From Clitopilus passeckerianus (lineage: Eukaryota; Basidiomycota; Agaricomycetes; Agaricales; Entolomataceae), in assembly GCA_944990035.1 (NCBI GenBank), contig CALYLX010000050.1, positions 1-64,000 of the forward strand: a stretch of DNA of 64,000 bases, in the 5' to 3' direction. Numbering within the stretch: position 1 is the first letter of the stretch; each line of letters begins with the position of its first letter. Below are positions 30,101 to 42,400 of the stretch, piece after piece. Made by a program: the position numbers and the translations under genes. The notes under the pieces are model-generated. The model worked only from the letters and a program-made list of their open reading frames with translations, was not told where the DNA came from and searched no databases.

Positions 30101-32767
30101 TCGAAATACAGGGCCCAGAACGGAAGGATCAGCGTTCTGACTTGTTCAGGAAATTCCACCGTGGGACATGGACAACCCAGACGCGCCTTGCCAGGGCTGA
30201 GGAAAGGATACCACTTGAGCACATTGTCTTCTTACTGACTCCTATCGTTCCGGGTGCAGGGAATGGAGATTCGGGGGATTCTCGACGTTTGAAGACTAGA
30301 CACGGAGGCGGCTTGGCACGAGTTCTAACAACCTTCGGACGGCTGACTGAATGGATGATATACAGCGCCAATTCCTACCTTTTATGCGAGTAACGACCAA
30401 TGCAGAGGGCGAGTTCGCTTCCTGGCCATATCAAGCTTGTGTAGACTCGCCTTCCATGGGTGATAACAAGTCGTAACATGGAATTCCGGCCTCGCCATAT
30501 ACCCCTTGGATCCCCGCATGTGGAGGTGTCTAGTCTTCGGAATTCGATACCGCCCTTTTCTTCCGGCTCGCACTCAAGAGACCAAACCTGGCACGATCTG
30601 AGGAATATAGATGCCTAGTCAGGTGAAGAATGGTGCATATAAAGTCAACAATTGCTTAAACGAGCACTGGTCCTGGATGCTTCAAGCTGACCTCCGAAGC
30701 CTTCTTGCTCGATTAGGTCTACCCTGGAGTTGATCTAGTCACATTGACTGAGGAATTGGGCGGGTGTCATAGTCTTCTGAAACTGCGACAGCCATCGTTC
30801 ACGTATGAGCTATTCATCCCTGGCGGCCACTTCAATGGCAAGAAGGCCAGATTGGACGATCCCGCAATAGACGATGGGACCGAGGCTACCCACGGCCTTC
30901 ACCTGCACAACAGACGGACTGACAGTAAGCGATGGGTATGCCTCGTTGCTCTTCCGCTGACTGGGGATCTATAAAGTACGGCCATAGGTGAAGTGGCCAA
31001 ATTGGCACTTGGAGTATTTGTTTTAAGGACAACAAGTATACGTGAAGATCCCAAGGAGGTCGATCCAGAGTTGGTTTCCGACATTTTGTGCGGAGGTGAA
31101 GGTCTGGAATATAGGGGTAGCTGTGGCGCTGAAAGACCAACTGAACGGTTTTAGTATTTGCATGGAACCGGTACCATGATACTCACCTCCGTGACCCGGC
31201 CCTCAAGGCGGATTCACTCAGCTTGTATGGGGGCGGCAGCGGGAACCTCTGTGACTCCGGAGGTAGGGGCTCTGGCAGCTCGATGCTCGGAGACAGCAAC
31301 AGGTTGTCGTTCACCTACTAACGGCGGGGGTTGGAGGTGGTGGTGACTAGTTGACTAGTTGGAGGAGGATGAACGTTAGGAGTCCATTTGACAATTGTTG
31401 TGAACTGAGGTATCTATGCCAGCACCTAGCTCTCTGTAGCTCGGTCAATAACGGTTTACCCCTGTGACTAGTACAGAATTCACCGAATGTATTTCCCTTG
31501 CCTCCGCCTCCTTCACGTTGAAAGGAACCATCCATACGGCGACAACAACGAACACCATGGAGTCCACCTTCCAGTTGCAACATGCCGGACAACAAACAGG
31601 GTGCGTCGTACGCAAGTTTTCAACACGGCAGCCTTCTATCTTGCATGGCGGCCAGCGTTACTACCTATGGGTTGCTTGTGGGGTATGGACTCGACTCGAC
31701 ACTGATTCGCAGAGGGTGGGCGGTTTGGGGTTGTGAGGTTGTTGGTGGCCGTGTTTGAGGGATAGAAGCGCCGTTCGTGTTACTCCCTACGCCATATATT
31801 ACGGGTGGGTAACCTCTATGCAAAAAATGGCAAATATGCTTGTTTAGAAACAGGGCAGGTAAAAATATAAGTGAGTTAAGCTTGTCGGCGACGAAATCGT
31901 GTCTCATTTCTGCCCCATCATCTGAGTTCGGTTAGGGGATTCCAAATCTTCCACGGCCACAACTGCGCCCACAAACCTCCTCAATAATGAACTGTCTGGA
32001 GCCCAAATGACTCCTACATCGACTCGCCCAACTTGAAGACACGACCCGCGATGTCTTGAATTTTGCTCAGCCGAGAGGCGCTACGTCCCCTTCTCTCCAA
32101 CCGCTCGATCATACCGCCGGATGTGAGACTCATTTAATGTGCACCCATGAGTCCATGCAACGGCCGAACGACTTTCATTTGGGCCCCCCGTGATTACCAG
32201 CTCAGAAGGGTAAATTACAGTGGTCTCAAGTTGTGCTTCCAGTCGTCAAATGGTATGACAGATGTTAATTTTTTCTCGAATGCTTGCGCACATATTCTAT
32301 ATCCCACAGGGCCTGGCTGTTGTGAGGCTCTCAAGCCCTCTTTCAGAATTTGGCCAGCATAGTGGCCAATCCCTATAATCTCAAATTATGCACCGCAATT
32401 TAATTTTCTTGACAGCCTTTCTAGCAAATCATTATTAAACACCGTGACAAGCGCCTCCCAATAGCACATATTCTTCAAATCTTTACTATACGGAAATTTA
32501 GAAGGGCCTGTTTGCGGTAATTTCCATACTATTCATATTGTTGGGAGAAACCTACTTCGTTTTGCCATCTCTGCTACTTTTTCCTCCAAACCTGAGTTTT
32601 AATGAGGACATGACCATGCATCAAGGAAACCGTCTAACTATTGGACACGATCTTTGGGCGATGCTGGGTAACTTAGCAAACTAAACGGGGATGGTGATGA
32701 TCTCACATCAAACCACGTTTAGTGGCTCTATTGAGCCGTTGGCATCATACTGCCACTAATTTCATTC
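27140..32767. other. 5.6-kb gene-poor region
   Basis: Both strands were read. ORFs are short, overlap antisense to one another and show no recognised domain or coherent intron chain. The longest open stretches are 29554-29937 (+) and 30744-30974 (+, YELFIPGGHFNGKKARLDD), which I cannot assign. A small inverted repeat (ttgttcc/ggaacaa) lies around 30001-30027. The stretch may hold worn transposon remnants or fast-evolving genes. Confidence 0.4.
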
Positions 32768-35193
32768 ATGACTTTTCTCCCTCGTGAATGCCTCAGCTGG
32801 AGGCGACGGCTGAGCTACGGAGTGCTCTATCATCGTTTATCATGTCGAGGCCTAAGAACACACAGGGTTCTTAGTCACTCAAGCCCAAAAATTTCGACGA
32901 GCCCTTGGGTCTACCCAATTTCTGCTCTCATACTCGGAGGGGCCGGTATGGCCGCATATGAATACTCAGAGCCATTCAGGCAAACCGTGCTGGCGACAGT
33001 GCGGTGTACAAGGGTCGGAGGTAATATCTTCAGTCATTTCTGGAGATGCATGCTTCTCATTTCCTCCATTAGTTGCGGCAGCCCTTGGAGCGATCGACTA
33101 CAAATTGACCTTTGCTCGTTCATACACCTCAGAGGAGGACCAGGTGGAAGCCTATTCAAAATGTCATGCACGTAGTGCGAAGAGGGTGTTGAAATCGTTG
33201 CTTGCAAACGGAGGTTCGTCCCTTTTCTGCCTCCTCATGCTGCAATTATGACAATATCGGGACGACAGGCGTTTTCATTAAACTTGGCCAACATATGGCG
33301 TCCCTCATCGTGCTTCCTGTCGAATGGACAAGCACTATGCGCCCACTTCAGGATCAGTGTGAGCCAACGGCCCACGAAGATTTGGAACGTTTATTCCATT
33401 CCGACATGGGCATGTCGATATCTGAGATCTTTGACGAGTTCGACCCGACACCCATTGGAGTAGCGAGCCTGGCTCAAGTCCACATCGGACGTATGAGGGA
33501 GTCTGGTCAGGAGGTGGCGGTTAAAGTGCGTCAACGTATCATCTTTTTCGATCGGGAACTCATGTCGACGTCATCCAGTTACAGCACCCACATCTTCAAG
33601 AGTTCTGTGATGTGGACATGAAGATGGTTCAGGTTACTCTAGGTGGGCCCACAAACACGCTCGCGTTTCAATCAATCAACACTCACCGTCCGCTCTAGGC
33701 TGGATCAAGTACTGGTTTCCAGAATTTGAATTTACGTGGCTTGGAGTGAGAGCCATTGCTCTCTATCCAGAAGCATGCAAGTCTGACAGTTAGACAGGAA
33801 GAGATGAGGACAAATCTGCCCAAGGAAATGGATTTCGTGAACGAGGCTCTCAATGCGGCTAGAACGGAAGTAGACTTCGCGGATATGAGAACTTCACTCT
33901 ATATACCCAAGGTCTTGATCGCGAAGAAACGAGTTTTGGTCATGGAATATATCAAAGGCGGGCGGGTGGACGATCTAAAGTATCTTTCGGATGCCAACAT
34001 TGACCGCAACAAGGTTGCGCTTGAGCTTTCACGAATATTTAGTCAGATGGTCTTCATCAATGGCTGGTTCCACGCAGTATGTCGCATCTTCACTTGACCC
34101 AGTTTCTCCGCTGATCATCCTGTACCCTCAGGATCCTCATCCAGGTATTAATCCTCCATCGGACGCCGGTTTAATCTTACTCACGGGCTCTGCAGGCAAC
34201 CTTCTCATTCGACCTACCGGACCAACTTCAAAATCCCCGTTCAATTTCGAAATCGTCCTCCTGGACCATGGCCTCTACTTCGATCTCGATACTCGCCTCC
34301 GGGTCAATTACAGTAAATTATGGCTATCATTAATTGCACCTGCAACACCACAGGTGAACGAAGATAGACGAAAATACGCCGAGGCTGTCGGGAATATTAC
34401 ACCCGATTTAGTAAGTGTTATCGTGTTTCGTCCACATCACATCTCTGACAGGCTCCTTTCAGTACCCTGTGTTCGAAGCTGCCCTCACTGGCCGTGCTGC
34501 ACTTGAAGGAACATGGGGCGAAGAAGAGGAAGCGGAGACTTCGTTCAAACGAGCGTCCGGGATGATTGACGCGATGTCTCAATCCGACGAGGAGATTGAA
34601 GTCATTCGCAATGCGGTCATGAACAAGGAGGGCTTACTGATTTCTGTCCTGGATGTACTTCGCCGCATTCCCAGGAGGGTATTGATGGTGTTAAAGCTAA
34701 ATGACTTGACTAGGTGGGCCTGGTGTATCTTGCAGTGCCGTTGAAGGCTGAACCAGCGTTATACAGGAGTCTTGACCATGCCCTCATGACAACACACTCG
34801 AATGTAAAGGGTTGCTTACTTTTTCGTACCGTCTCGATTAACCAAGCTCCAGGTTCGCATATTCCTCATTACATTCAAATTTTGTGCAAAAGCGGTATGG
34901 ATAGACGACCGGCAACGCCTGATCGGCGCTATGAAGAACTCGGGTATATTTTCATTGGGTTTGCTCAAAGACTACTTCTCCTCATGGTGGTATGTCTCGT
35001 TCTGAAGCCTTCCATGACCCATTTGCTCATGTACTCGACTTGTAGGAGATATAAAAGAAGCTTCACCAAGATCACTTTGATAGAGATGTATATGGACTTG
35101 GAGGCTTGGGCAGTGGTTACTAGGGCATGGATGAGGGGCTTATGGAAGAGAGGGCTTGTTGGGGCGCATGAGGCTGCTGCAGGACTCTCATGA
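32768..35193 (+). CDS. Mitochondrial ABC1/UbiB-family kinase-like (ADCK1/MCP2 type)
   Basis: A multi-exon gene from ATG 32768 with a basic mitochondrial-targeting-like N-terminus (ECLSWRRRLSYGVLYHRLSC) and a short hydrophobic helix (WVYPISALILGGAGMAAY). The ABC1 core then follows: KxGQ-type motif IFIKLGQHMASL, ala-rich loop equivalent PIGVASLAQVHIGRM, EVAVKVQHPHL (split by an intron), EMDFVNEALNA and DPHPGN (split by an intron after DPHPG). The metal-binding position reads LLDHGLYFDLD. The family are atypical kinases/ATPases; the ADCK1/Mcp2 branch acts in mitochondrial lipid homeostasis rather than directly in coenzyme Q synthesis. The C-terminus ends AHEAAAGLS. All joins examined keep frame. 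Confidence 0.88.
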
Positions 35194-35330
35194 CGATGAT
35201 CCAGTGGAGTCATTATTGTTATTTCTCATAATCATGGTAGACTATTTTACAACTTGCTGACATGAAATAATTTCAAACATGGTTCAATTTTTCCTACTAG
35301 TAGAGAGATGTTCAAAGCTGGATGCTTGCA

Positions 35331-35966
35331 TCATTTCTTCAATTCTCGGCAAAGTTGGTCGATGGTATCTGCATTGTCTCGCAAGGACTCCCACTAGAGA
35401 CCGATATTAAGAAGATGAAGATTTGAATAAATTGAGTTACAAACCTGTTCCAACGAGAGGGAGATTCCTTTCTTCCCCGGCTTCTCGTCGCCTTCTGCTC
35501 CATAAAACTCTCGGATGTCAATGAGAGTGACGCCCTTAAACTCGCGCACGGTGGCTCGTTTCTTCTTTCCCAATTCAATGTATTTATCTCCTTCCGCTGA
35601 CTTTTTCACATTCGAAGAGGAGCTCTCGGGCGCATGCTAGAAAGCAGTTTTGAGCTGATCGCCACGAATAATAAGTTTGCCATGAGACACTCACTGTTCT
35701 AGGTTTCTTGATGGTCTTCTGCTTTGATACAGGTTCTTCCTCAGAGCTTGATGCATCTCCCTCCTCCTCATCCGAAATTTGCTTTCTCTAGGAAGATGGC
35801 TATGAGCAGGTTTCAAATGCTCACAACAGGCCTTTATATGGGCTACCTTGGATGGTTTCGCCTTGGCCTTTGGCTTAGGCTTTTTGGCTTTGGGCTGTTC
35901 TTCTTCCTCGTAATCATCGTCATCGAATGAAGCCTCTTCGTCGCTGTCGACCTTCCGTTTAGGCAT
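35331..35966 (-). CDS. SUB1: Transcriptional coactivator PC4/Sub1
   Basis: Starts MPKRKVDSDEEASFDDDDYE, an acidic and lysine-rich disordered N-terminus, with introns separating it from the PC4 single-stranded-DNA-binding domain: LGKKKRATVREFKGVTLIDI, then REFYGAEGDEKPGKKGISLS. The last exon is WESLRDNADTIDQLCRELKK with TGA at 35331-35333. The domain has the family's usual order (basic strand, VREFKG, IREFY, GKKGISL, W). The protein binds ssDNA, stimulates Pol II initiation and helps re-initiation and genome stability in the nucleus. It is divergent from TOM1, with about 445 bp between the two starts. Confidence 0.92.
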
Positions 35967-36411
35967 GCTGTTACAATTCAAGTTGAGTTGAGTTTGACGC
36001 GAAATCGACGCGACGTGTCACGCGTAATCGCCATTCAAAGGGCGCGCTCGTCACGTGCGAGCACAAGAAAGCACCATTTGTTTTGCGAAAATTCCTGGCT
36101 AAGACCTAAGATATTCCAGAAACTATGAGATTCAGTTCGCATTCAGCTCGCATACTCAGTAACTGAATGTGAGTCGATTCCGTGTATAAATGGAATAGAT
36201 AAGGACGGAAAATTCCTCTTCGGTGGCGAAGATCAAGAATTGGCACGGACTTTTACCCGATTTGGTTGCTGACGCAATAAGCGAATCGTTGCCCTGAAAT
36301 TCTGCCGACTCTTTCAAGATCCTTCAACGACTTACGTCCACGACTCTCTGCCTTAACGATTGTTGAAGGTTCAACTGTATTTTCATTCATCCCGACTTAT
36401 CGTCGTGGAAA
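35967..36411. promoter_or_regulatory. Bidirectional promoter region SUB1 / TOM1
   Basis: It contains cgcgacgtgtcacgcg and gtcacgtgcgagc around 36010-36060; cacgtg is an E-box (bHLH) core. A TATA-like gtataaatgg lies at about 36182, on the TOM1 side. Confidence 0.45.
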
Positions 36412-39400
36412 ATGAAGATCGTACGAACATCCAAGAAAGGTGCTCCAGCAGTAAGTTTCATGCTTAGTTTGAGCACATATCACAGTTTGCTCATGCTAAA
36501 ACCCAAACAGCCTCCTCAAATAGTGGAACTTGTCACAAAATTATTGAACACAGAAACCGAAGATTTGCCTCAAGTACTCCAGTCTATTGACCAGTGGACG
36601 TGGCCTCGCTCCGATCTCCATGCCTGGGTGAAGGTGTTGAACAAGTTTGACGCCGTCCTAGAAGACATCATCCGCGAATACGAGGTTGATAAACTCCAAG
36701 TCAAGTCATTCTCACCAAGTTCGAAGAAGATTGCCATTGCAGTACTAAGATTTGAGAGGCTGCTACTGGAGAATTCGACAAACAGGAAGATCTACAGCTC
36801 ATACGACGTGGGTTTCCGAACTGTGCTTCTATTACTAATTACTTAAATTTGTTTTTCTCAGCGGCTCAACAGCTTCTTGTGGTGCTCGGATCTCGATATT
36901 GTCATCTTTGCCCTCAACGTCCTCCTACGTCCCGCACAACAGTATTCGGCGCAAGCATCTGTCAGCCATGCACTGAGCATTTCGCCACCTCGACTCCAAG
37001 CTTTATGCAAGCGATGGCCGCATATCCGTGAACACACGGTCGGTCTCGCCGATTTCTGCCAACCTGAAGGCAGTTCCAAAGTGGATGCCCTACCTACCGA
37101 GGCCCGGGAAGTCAACTACACGTTTTACAAGACCGAGAAGGATGGCGCATCCACCGAGCTAAGAAGCCAAGATGCTGATAAAGAGGAGAAAATGGATACG
37201 GACAACTCAGATCCCACACCATCATCCACACAACCGGCGACTTCTGCGAACGCGCCACCTTCTGGTGCTGTTCAGGTTCACATCAGCGAGCACGAGATTG
37301 GGACAAAGTCGGTGATTGAGGTGCTCTCCGACGCCGTAAACAAGTACACCCCTCCTGACGACGAGAAGTTTGAGCTCCTTTGTCGTATTCGAGCTGCCAA
37401 GGCATTAACAAAAGACGGACAAGCAGATCGAGCCAAACTTGTTACCATTCGCCTCCTTGCCATTGCTATTTTTGGCCACACCCAACAAGAAACCCAAGCA
37501 GCGTCGTCGTTGTTTTTATACGAGCCCGATCTGATTTCGCATATTGCTGAGCTGCTACAGATCGATCATGGCGTTCCAGTTCGTGTTCAGACTGCTGCTA
37601 TCGCAGCATTGGACTCCCTTGGTCGCTACAGAAGCAGGAACCAGGAGGTACTCTCTGCGATCAACGCCGGCGTCAACCATGGCATTCTCATGGCCTTATT
37701 CCGCAAAACTATCAACGACATCGCCAATCCCAACTCCACTCTCCCCCAGTCATTCACCGATGCTCTTTTGTCGTGGATTACGTACATTTCCTCCCATTCA
37801 ACTGGCGGAAACATGATTGTCGGTGCTGGGTTGATACCTCTACTCATTCAGCTGATCGACATAAAAGTTCCGAGTCGACTCCCAGTCTTGTCAAAGACCA
37901 TGGCTCTCGTCGACAACGTCATGTATGGGTATCCGAATGCGTTCAGCATGTTCTGTAACGCCCATGGTGTGGATACTGTTGTGGGCCGTATTGAAGTAAG
38001 TTATCATTTATCATTTCTAATCTAGTTACTCATCTGCTTGATACACTACAGTACGAAGTAGACCGTGGAATTGAAGATTATAAGAACGCAACGTCTGGTA
38101 GCGTGATTACCTCGCAAGGTCAGTTTAAGTGGTATTCAGAGTTATCAAGCATTCTCACGTCCATTGCAGGTGAACTACCAACCACCCGCAGTGCAGCCAT
38201 CAAACATATTCTGCGTTCAATGCACCGAATCATGCAGGCTTCTGGAACTTCGGAAGGTTTGCGGGGGCTGATTGATACCTCCCTTCTAAAATCCGTTCAG
38301 AAAATAATCGAGAACCGTTTGATATTTGGCCCAAATATCCTTCCTATAGGTCCGTGTTCTTACCTCCTAAGGGAATATTAACATACTGATATCTATCTAG
38401 CAATCAACATGATGTCGACTTTTGTTCATAACGAGCCTACCTCGCTCGGCGTCATCCAGGAAGCGAAAGTACCTGAAACGTTCTTCCAGACCATTGAAGC
38501 AGGACTGGAGGCATCCATTGAGGTGAATTTTCCTAAGCTGCCACAAGCACTGAGCTGACTCGGTTTCGAAGATGATCCAAGCCGTCTCTAATGCTCTGGG
38601 AGCACTGTGCTTGAACGAAGCCGGCCAAGCTCAAGTCGCTAGGCGTCCGAGTATCATCCCAGGCATTTTCTCTGTATTCACCTCTGAGATACATCTCAAG
38701 GTGTTGCTTGAGAAGGAAAATGCTGTGATGGTTGGAACTTCCATTGATGAGCTCGTCAGACATCATCCCGGCCTAAAACCCGTCGTCTTCGAGTCAATCA
38801 AGTCCACGCTCACAAAGATCGAGGAAATGGGGAGAGCATATCAGGTGCCTGACGATCTCAGGCAATGGTATTTGCTTTCTTCAACATCAAATCCTGCTAG
38901 CGATTCAGATGCTGATATCACCATGGAGGACGCGGAGTCTTCAACAGCAGTGTCAGGAGCGACCAGCGTTGCTGGTCGTGTAGAGGAATCAGCTGCAGTT
39001 GATCCAGAAGATAAGGATGAACCAGTCTCTCACGACAATTTCGTTGTCTCTTGTATGGACGTCTTTGGCCGGGTGAGTGTTGTTTTAATCGCTCGGTACT
39101 TTCGGGGCTGAAGAGAACCTCAAAGTTCCTAGAGGGCCTATTCCAACATACCCTCACTGTCGAGATTTCATTCACCTCTCAAATGGTTTGACCTTGCTTG
39201 GGAGACTTACCACCCTGCCATGCTTGCCCTATGATTTCGCGAACAGTGTCGCCTCCGACTCCATGGTCCAGGTCACGCGCACAATTACGGAGACGGCGAG
39301 CGATGAGACCTTGTCGCACCTGTCAAAGCTTGTCAGGGAGTCTTTAAGCGAAACACGTGGCTTCTGGGAAGCTGTGGAAGACAAATCAAAGCTATTACCT

Positions 39401-42400
39401 TTCGTCGACCTCTCAGGTAAGCTGAAAAAGCAATCCTGTCCAGAGCCATGATTTGCTAAACTGAGTTTACACAGCCCACAACGAGGAGAACGCCAACCGC
39501 TATTTCAGGTCCCTCGTCACTCTCCATATTCGTGTCACCTTGCTCGCCGACGTATTCTCCACCGCCGGTTATGCCCACGGAAGAGCTGCCATCGGGCTTC
39601 TGCAAACCTTGTTGGGAAATATGACTCCTGATGTCATTCGAGATCTCGGGTCATTGCACCGTGCTGGTATCTGGGAGAACACACTTCTGAACGCAGGACT
39701 CACCGCCCAGGGCATTGAAATCAAAGTCACGCCTTTCTCCTCCCCTATGGGCAGAAGCCCCGATTTCTCCAATCCCCAATTGCTTGATGGTGGTGGTATT
39801 GAAGGGGAAGTTAGGATCGACGGCGAAGCCCCGGTTCTGAATTCAGAGCAACACAGATCACCTGAAAGTACCGAAGTGACCCCTAATGCTGCACACCAGA
39901 ACGCTCGCGCTTTGAAACACCTGTCCCATGGATTACCAACGTCGTTGACACCGTTCTTCCAAGGTGAGAGAATATTTTAATGAGCTCCACCAATTTATGC
40001 ACTGAATCTGATCAATCTGAAGCGATGGTGAAGATGTTCCACGTGAGACGCAGCCTAGATGGCGTTCAGAAGAAGCAGGTCACTGAGTCTTCCAAAGTCT
40101 TGGCGGAAGTAATGGTCAAGCATCTCAACCTCCATGCGACTGGTCAGCCCTTCATCTCCTATTTATTACGGTAGAAGCTCATCCCGATTAGCTGATACAC
40201 CGTCGATGTATGCATACTACACAATGATGTTGGGTTTGTTCACGGTTCTCCTGGTCGATGGTATGCACATTAATCTTGCACTGGATTGTGTACTGTACTA
40301 ACGCCCTGTTTCGACTTAGAGCGTACCTCGGCTCATACTCTCCACACGGTTCAACTCTTCGCTCTCTACCGTGCCGGTGGGTTCGACTCGATCATCTCAA
40401 TTTGCCGCGCTTTCATGGATACCATCGAATCTGTACTCAACATTCGAGAAGACGAGCGCACTGATCTCGAAAAGAAGGAGTTGATTCATGCCTATGGCGG
40501 TATCAAAGTAGCCCTGCATCTCATTCGCCCCATGATAACTTCCAAAGCACTCTTCGAATCCGGACAGACCATGATCCTCGTCACCCGGGATAAGCCAGAC
40601 ACGGACCCTGACTACTTTGAGCCTCATAACTTTTTGGTCAAGCTCAGAACTGCCCTGATTCCGGTTGTACGGGGTTTGTGGGAAGCGGATTGGTTACTGT
40701 CCGCGCCTCTGAATGTCATCAAATCCATTGTCAGCGTCACATTGGAGATTGACATTGCAGACGGTGAAGAAACTGGCGATGCCCCCACCAATATAGCAGC
40801 GACAATAATCCGGGAGATTCCCGCCCGACCCACTGGCCCAGATGAAGAGGGTGTTCGCATGTTGACTGAGATGGGTTTCCCCCGCTCCGCCGCCGAACGA
40901 GCACTTGTTCGGGTGAACAATAATATCAACGCCGCCACTGAACTCCTGCTATCTCACCCCTTCCCCCTTCCCCCGGACCCAGTCCAAGAGGAGGTTGCCC
41001 CAGGCACGGAATCAGAACAGGTAGCTGATTCAGCAGATGCTCCTGTCTCCTCTACGGGTACTGACCAGCCTACCGATGACCCGTCTGGTTCCGGATCCGA
41101 AGTTCAGGCGCCTACACCCTCTGGGAAGAGCGCTGATCAGTGGAGACAGGAATTGAGCGAGGCAAGGGAACCCCTCCGCGCTGGCCTCAGCCGCAAGGCT
41201 CTTCTCCTCATCGACGAACATGTCTCTCTCTTGTTCGAACTTCACGTTGTTTTCGCCCGCCCGAACAAATCCCACCAAGCCGTTCAAGACCTCATCGACG
41301 ATATCAAGCAGTTCTCTCCTTTCTCCTATGACGTTCAAGAGCAACCGCTTGCAAATAGGTGCCGACTGCTTGCCCTCGTCCTCTCTGAAGCCCCGTCGCT
41401 ACTAAGCCAAGAAGCTCGATCATCGCTGATGGACAACCTGTTGGCACTTTTGCTTTCAAGCCACGATCACCCAGACCATCCTCCCCGATGGTTAGCTTCG
41501 CACCTGCTTGTGACGGAGGCCCTCCTCACGTTAGCTGCAGAACCTCGAGCAATCTCATTACCGAAAGAGGGTGAACCCATCAACCCCGAAATTCTAATGG
41601 CTGGACCAGATTATACCGACGCCAAACCCCGAATTTTTGATTTCTGCATTCGCCTGCTGGAGACGCCAAATCTGCCTGGGGACGAGTTTCTCTCCGTCTT
41701 GCGGCTTCTCGTGCTCCTTACCAGGGATTACGGAACGGCTGGCGTATTCCTACAACGCGGCGGTGTTCCTATGTTATTGAAGCGCGTCAAGGAGGCTGCG
41801 GTACCCGGCAGCACCTCCTACATTGCGATCGTACTGCGACACTTGCTTGAAGACGAGCAGACCATTCGTCAGATTATGCAGCATACTGTCACCCGCTATT
41901 TCTCGGGGCCTCGCACCCGCAGCGCCGACGTTAACGGATACCTTCGAAACTGCAGTGCGCTAGCTCTTCGCAATCCAAATTTGTTTATCGAGGTTACATC
42001 ATCACTCTGCCAGCTTTTGCACCCGCATTCCCCCACACCTATCATTACCCTAAAGCCGCCAACCCCAGCAGCCAAGGAGCCACTGTCGGAAGCGTTGACA
42101 AGCTCGCCTACGAACGACATGCAGATCGATCCCCCACGGGCTACTCATCCTTCCTCTCCCTCACTGGGGGCAGCCGAAACGGTTGTTCACTTCTTGATAG
42201 CCGAACTCATGTCGTCAATGAAGACCGTGAACGACCCGTCTCCTGCGACCGGTATCGTAACAGCATCGTCGTCGCGAGAAACGAATGCAGGAGATGACCG
42301 ACCGGCACAAGTCGATATAGAGCCAACCTCCGGAACAACGGAACCTTCCCAGAAAGACACTATCCTGAACATGAGCGACTATTCGTGTTTCTTGATGCAG

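Noticed and set aside
35724..35930. Hydrophobic + strand ORF that looks like a membrane protein
   Set aside because: It is the antisense of the acidic and lysine-rich N-terminus of SUB1; antisense of K/E/D codons reads as L/F.
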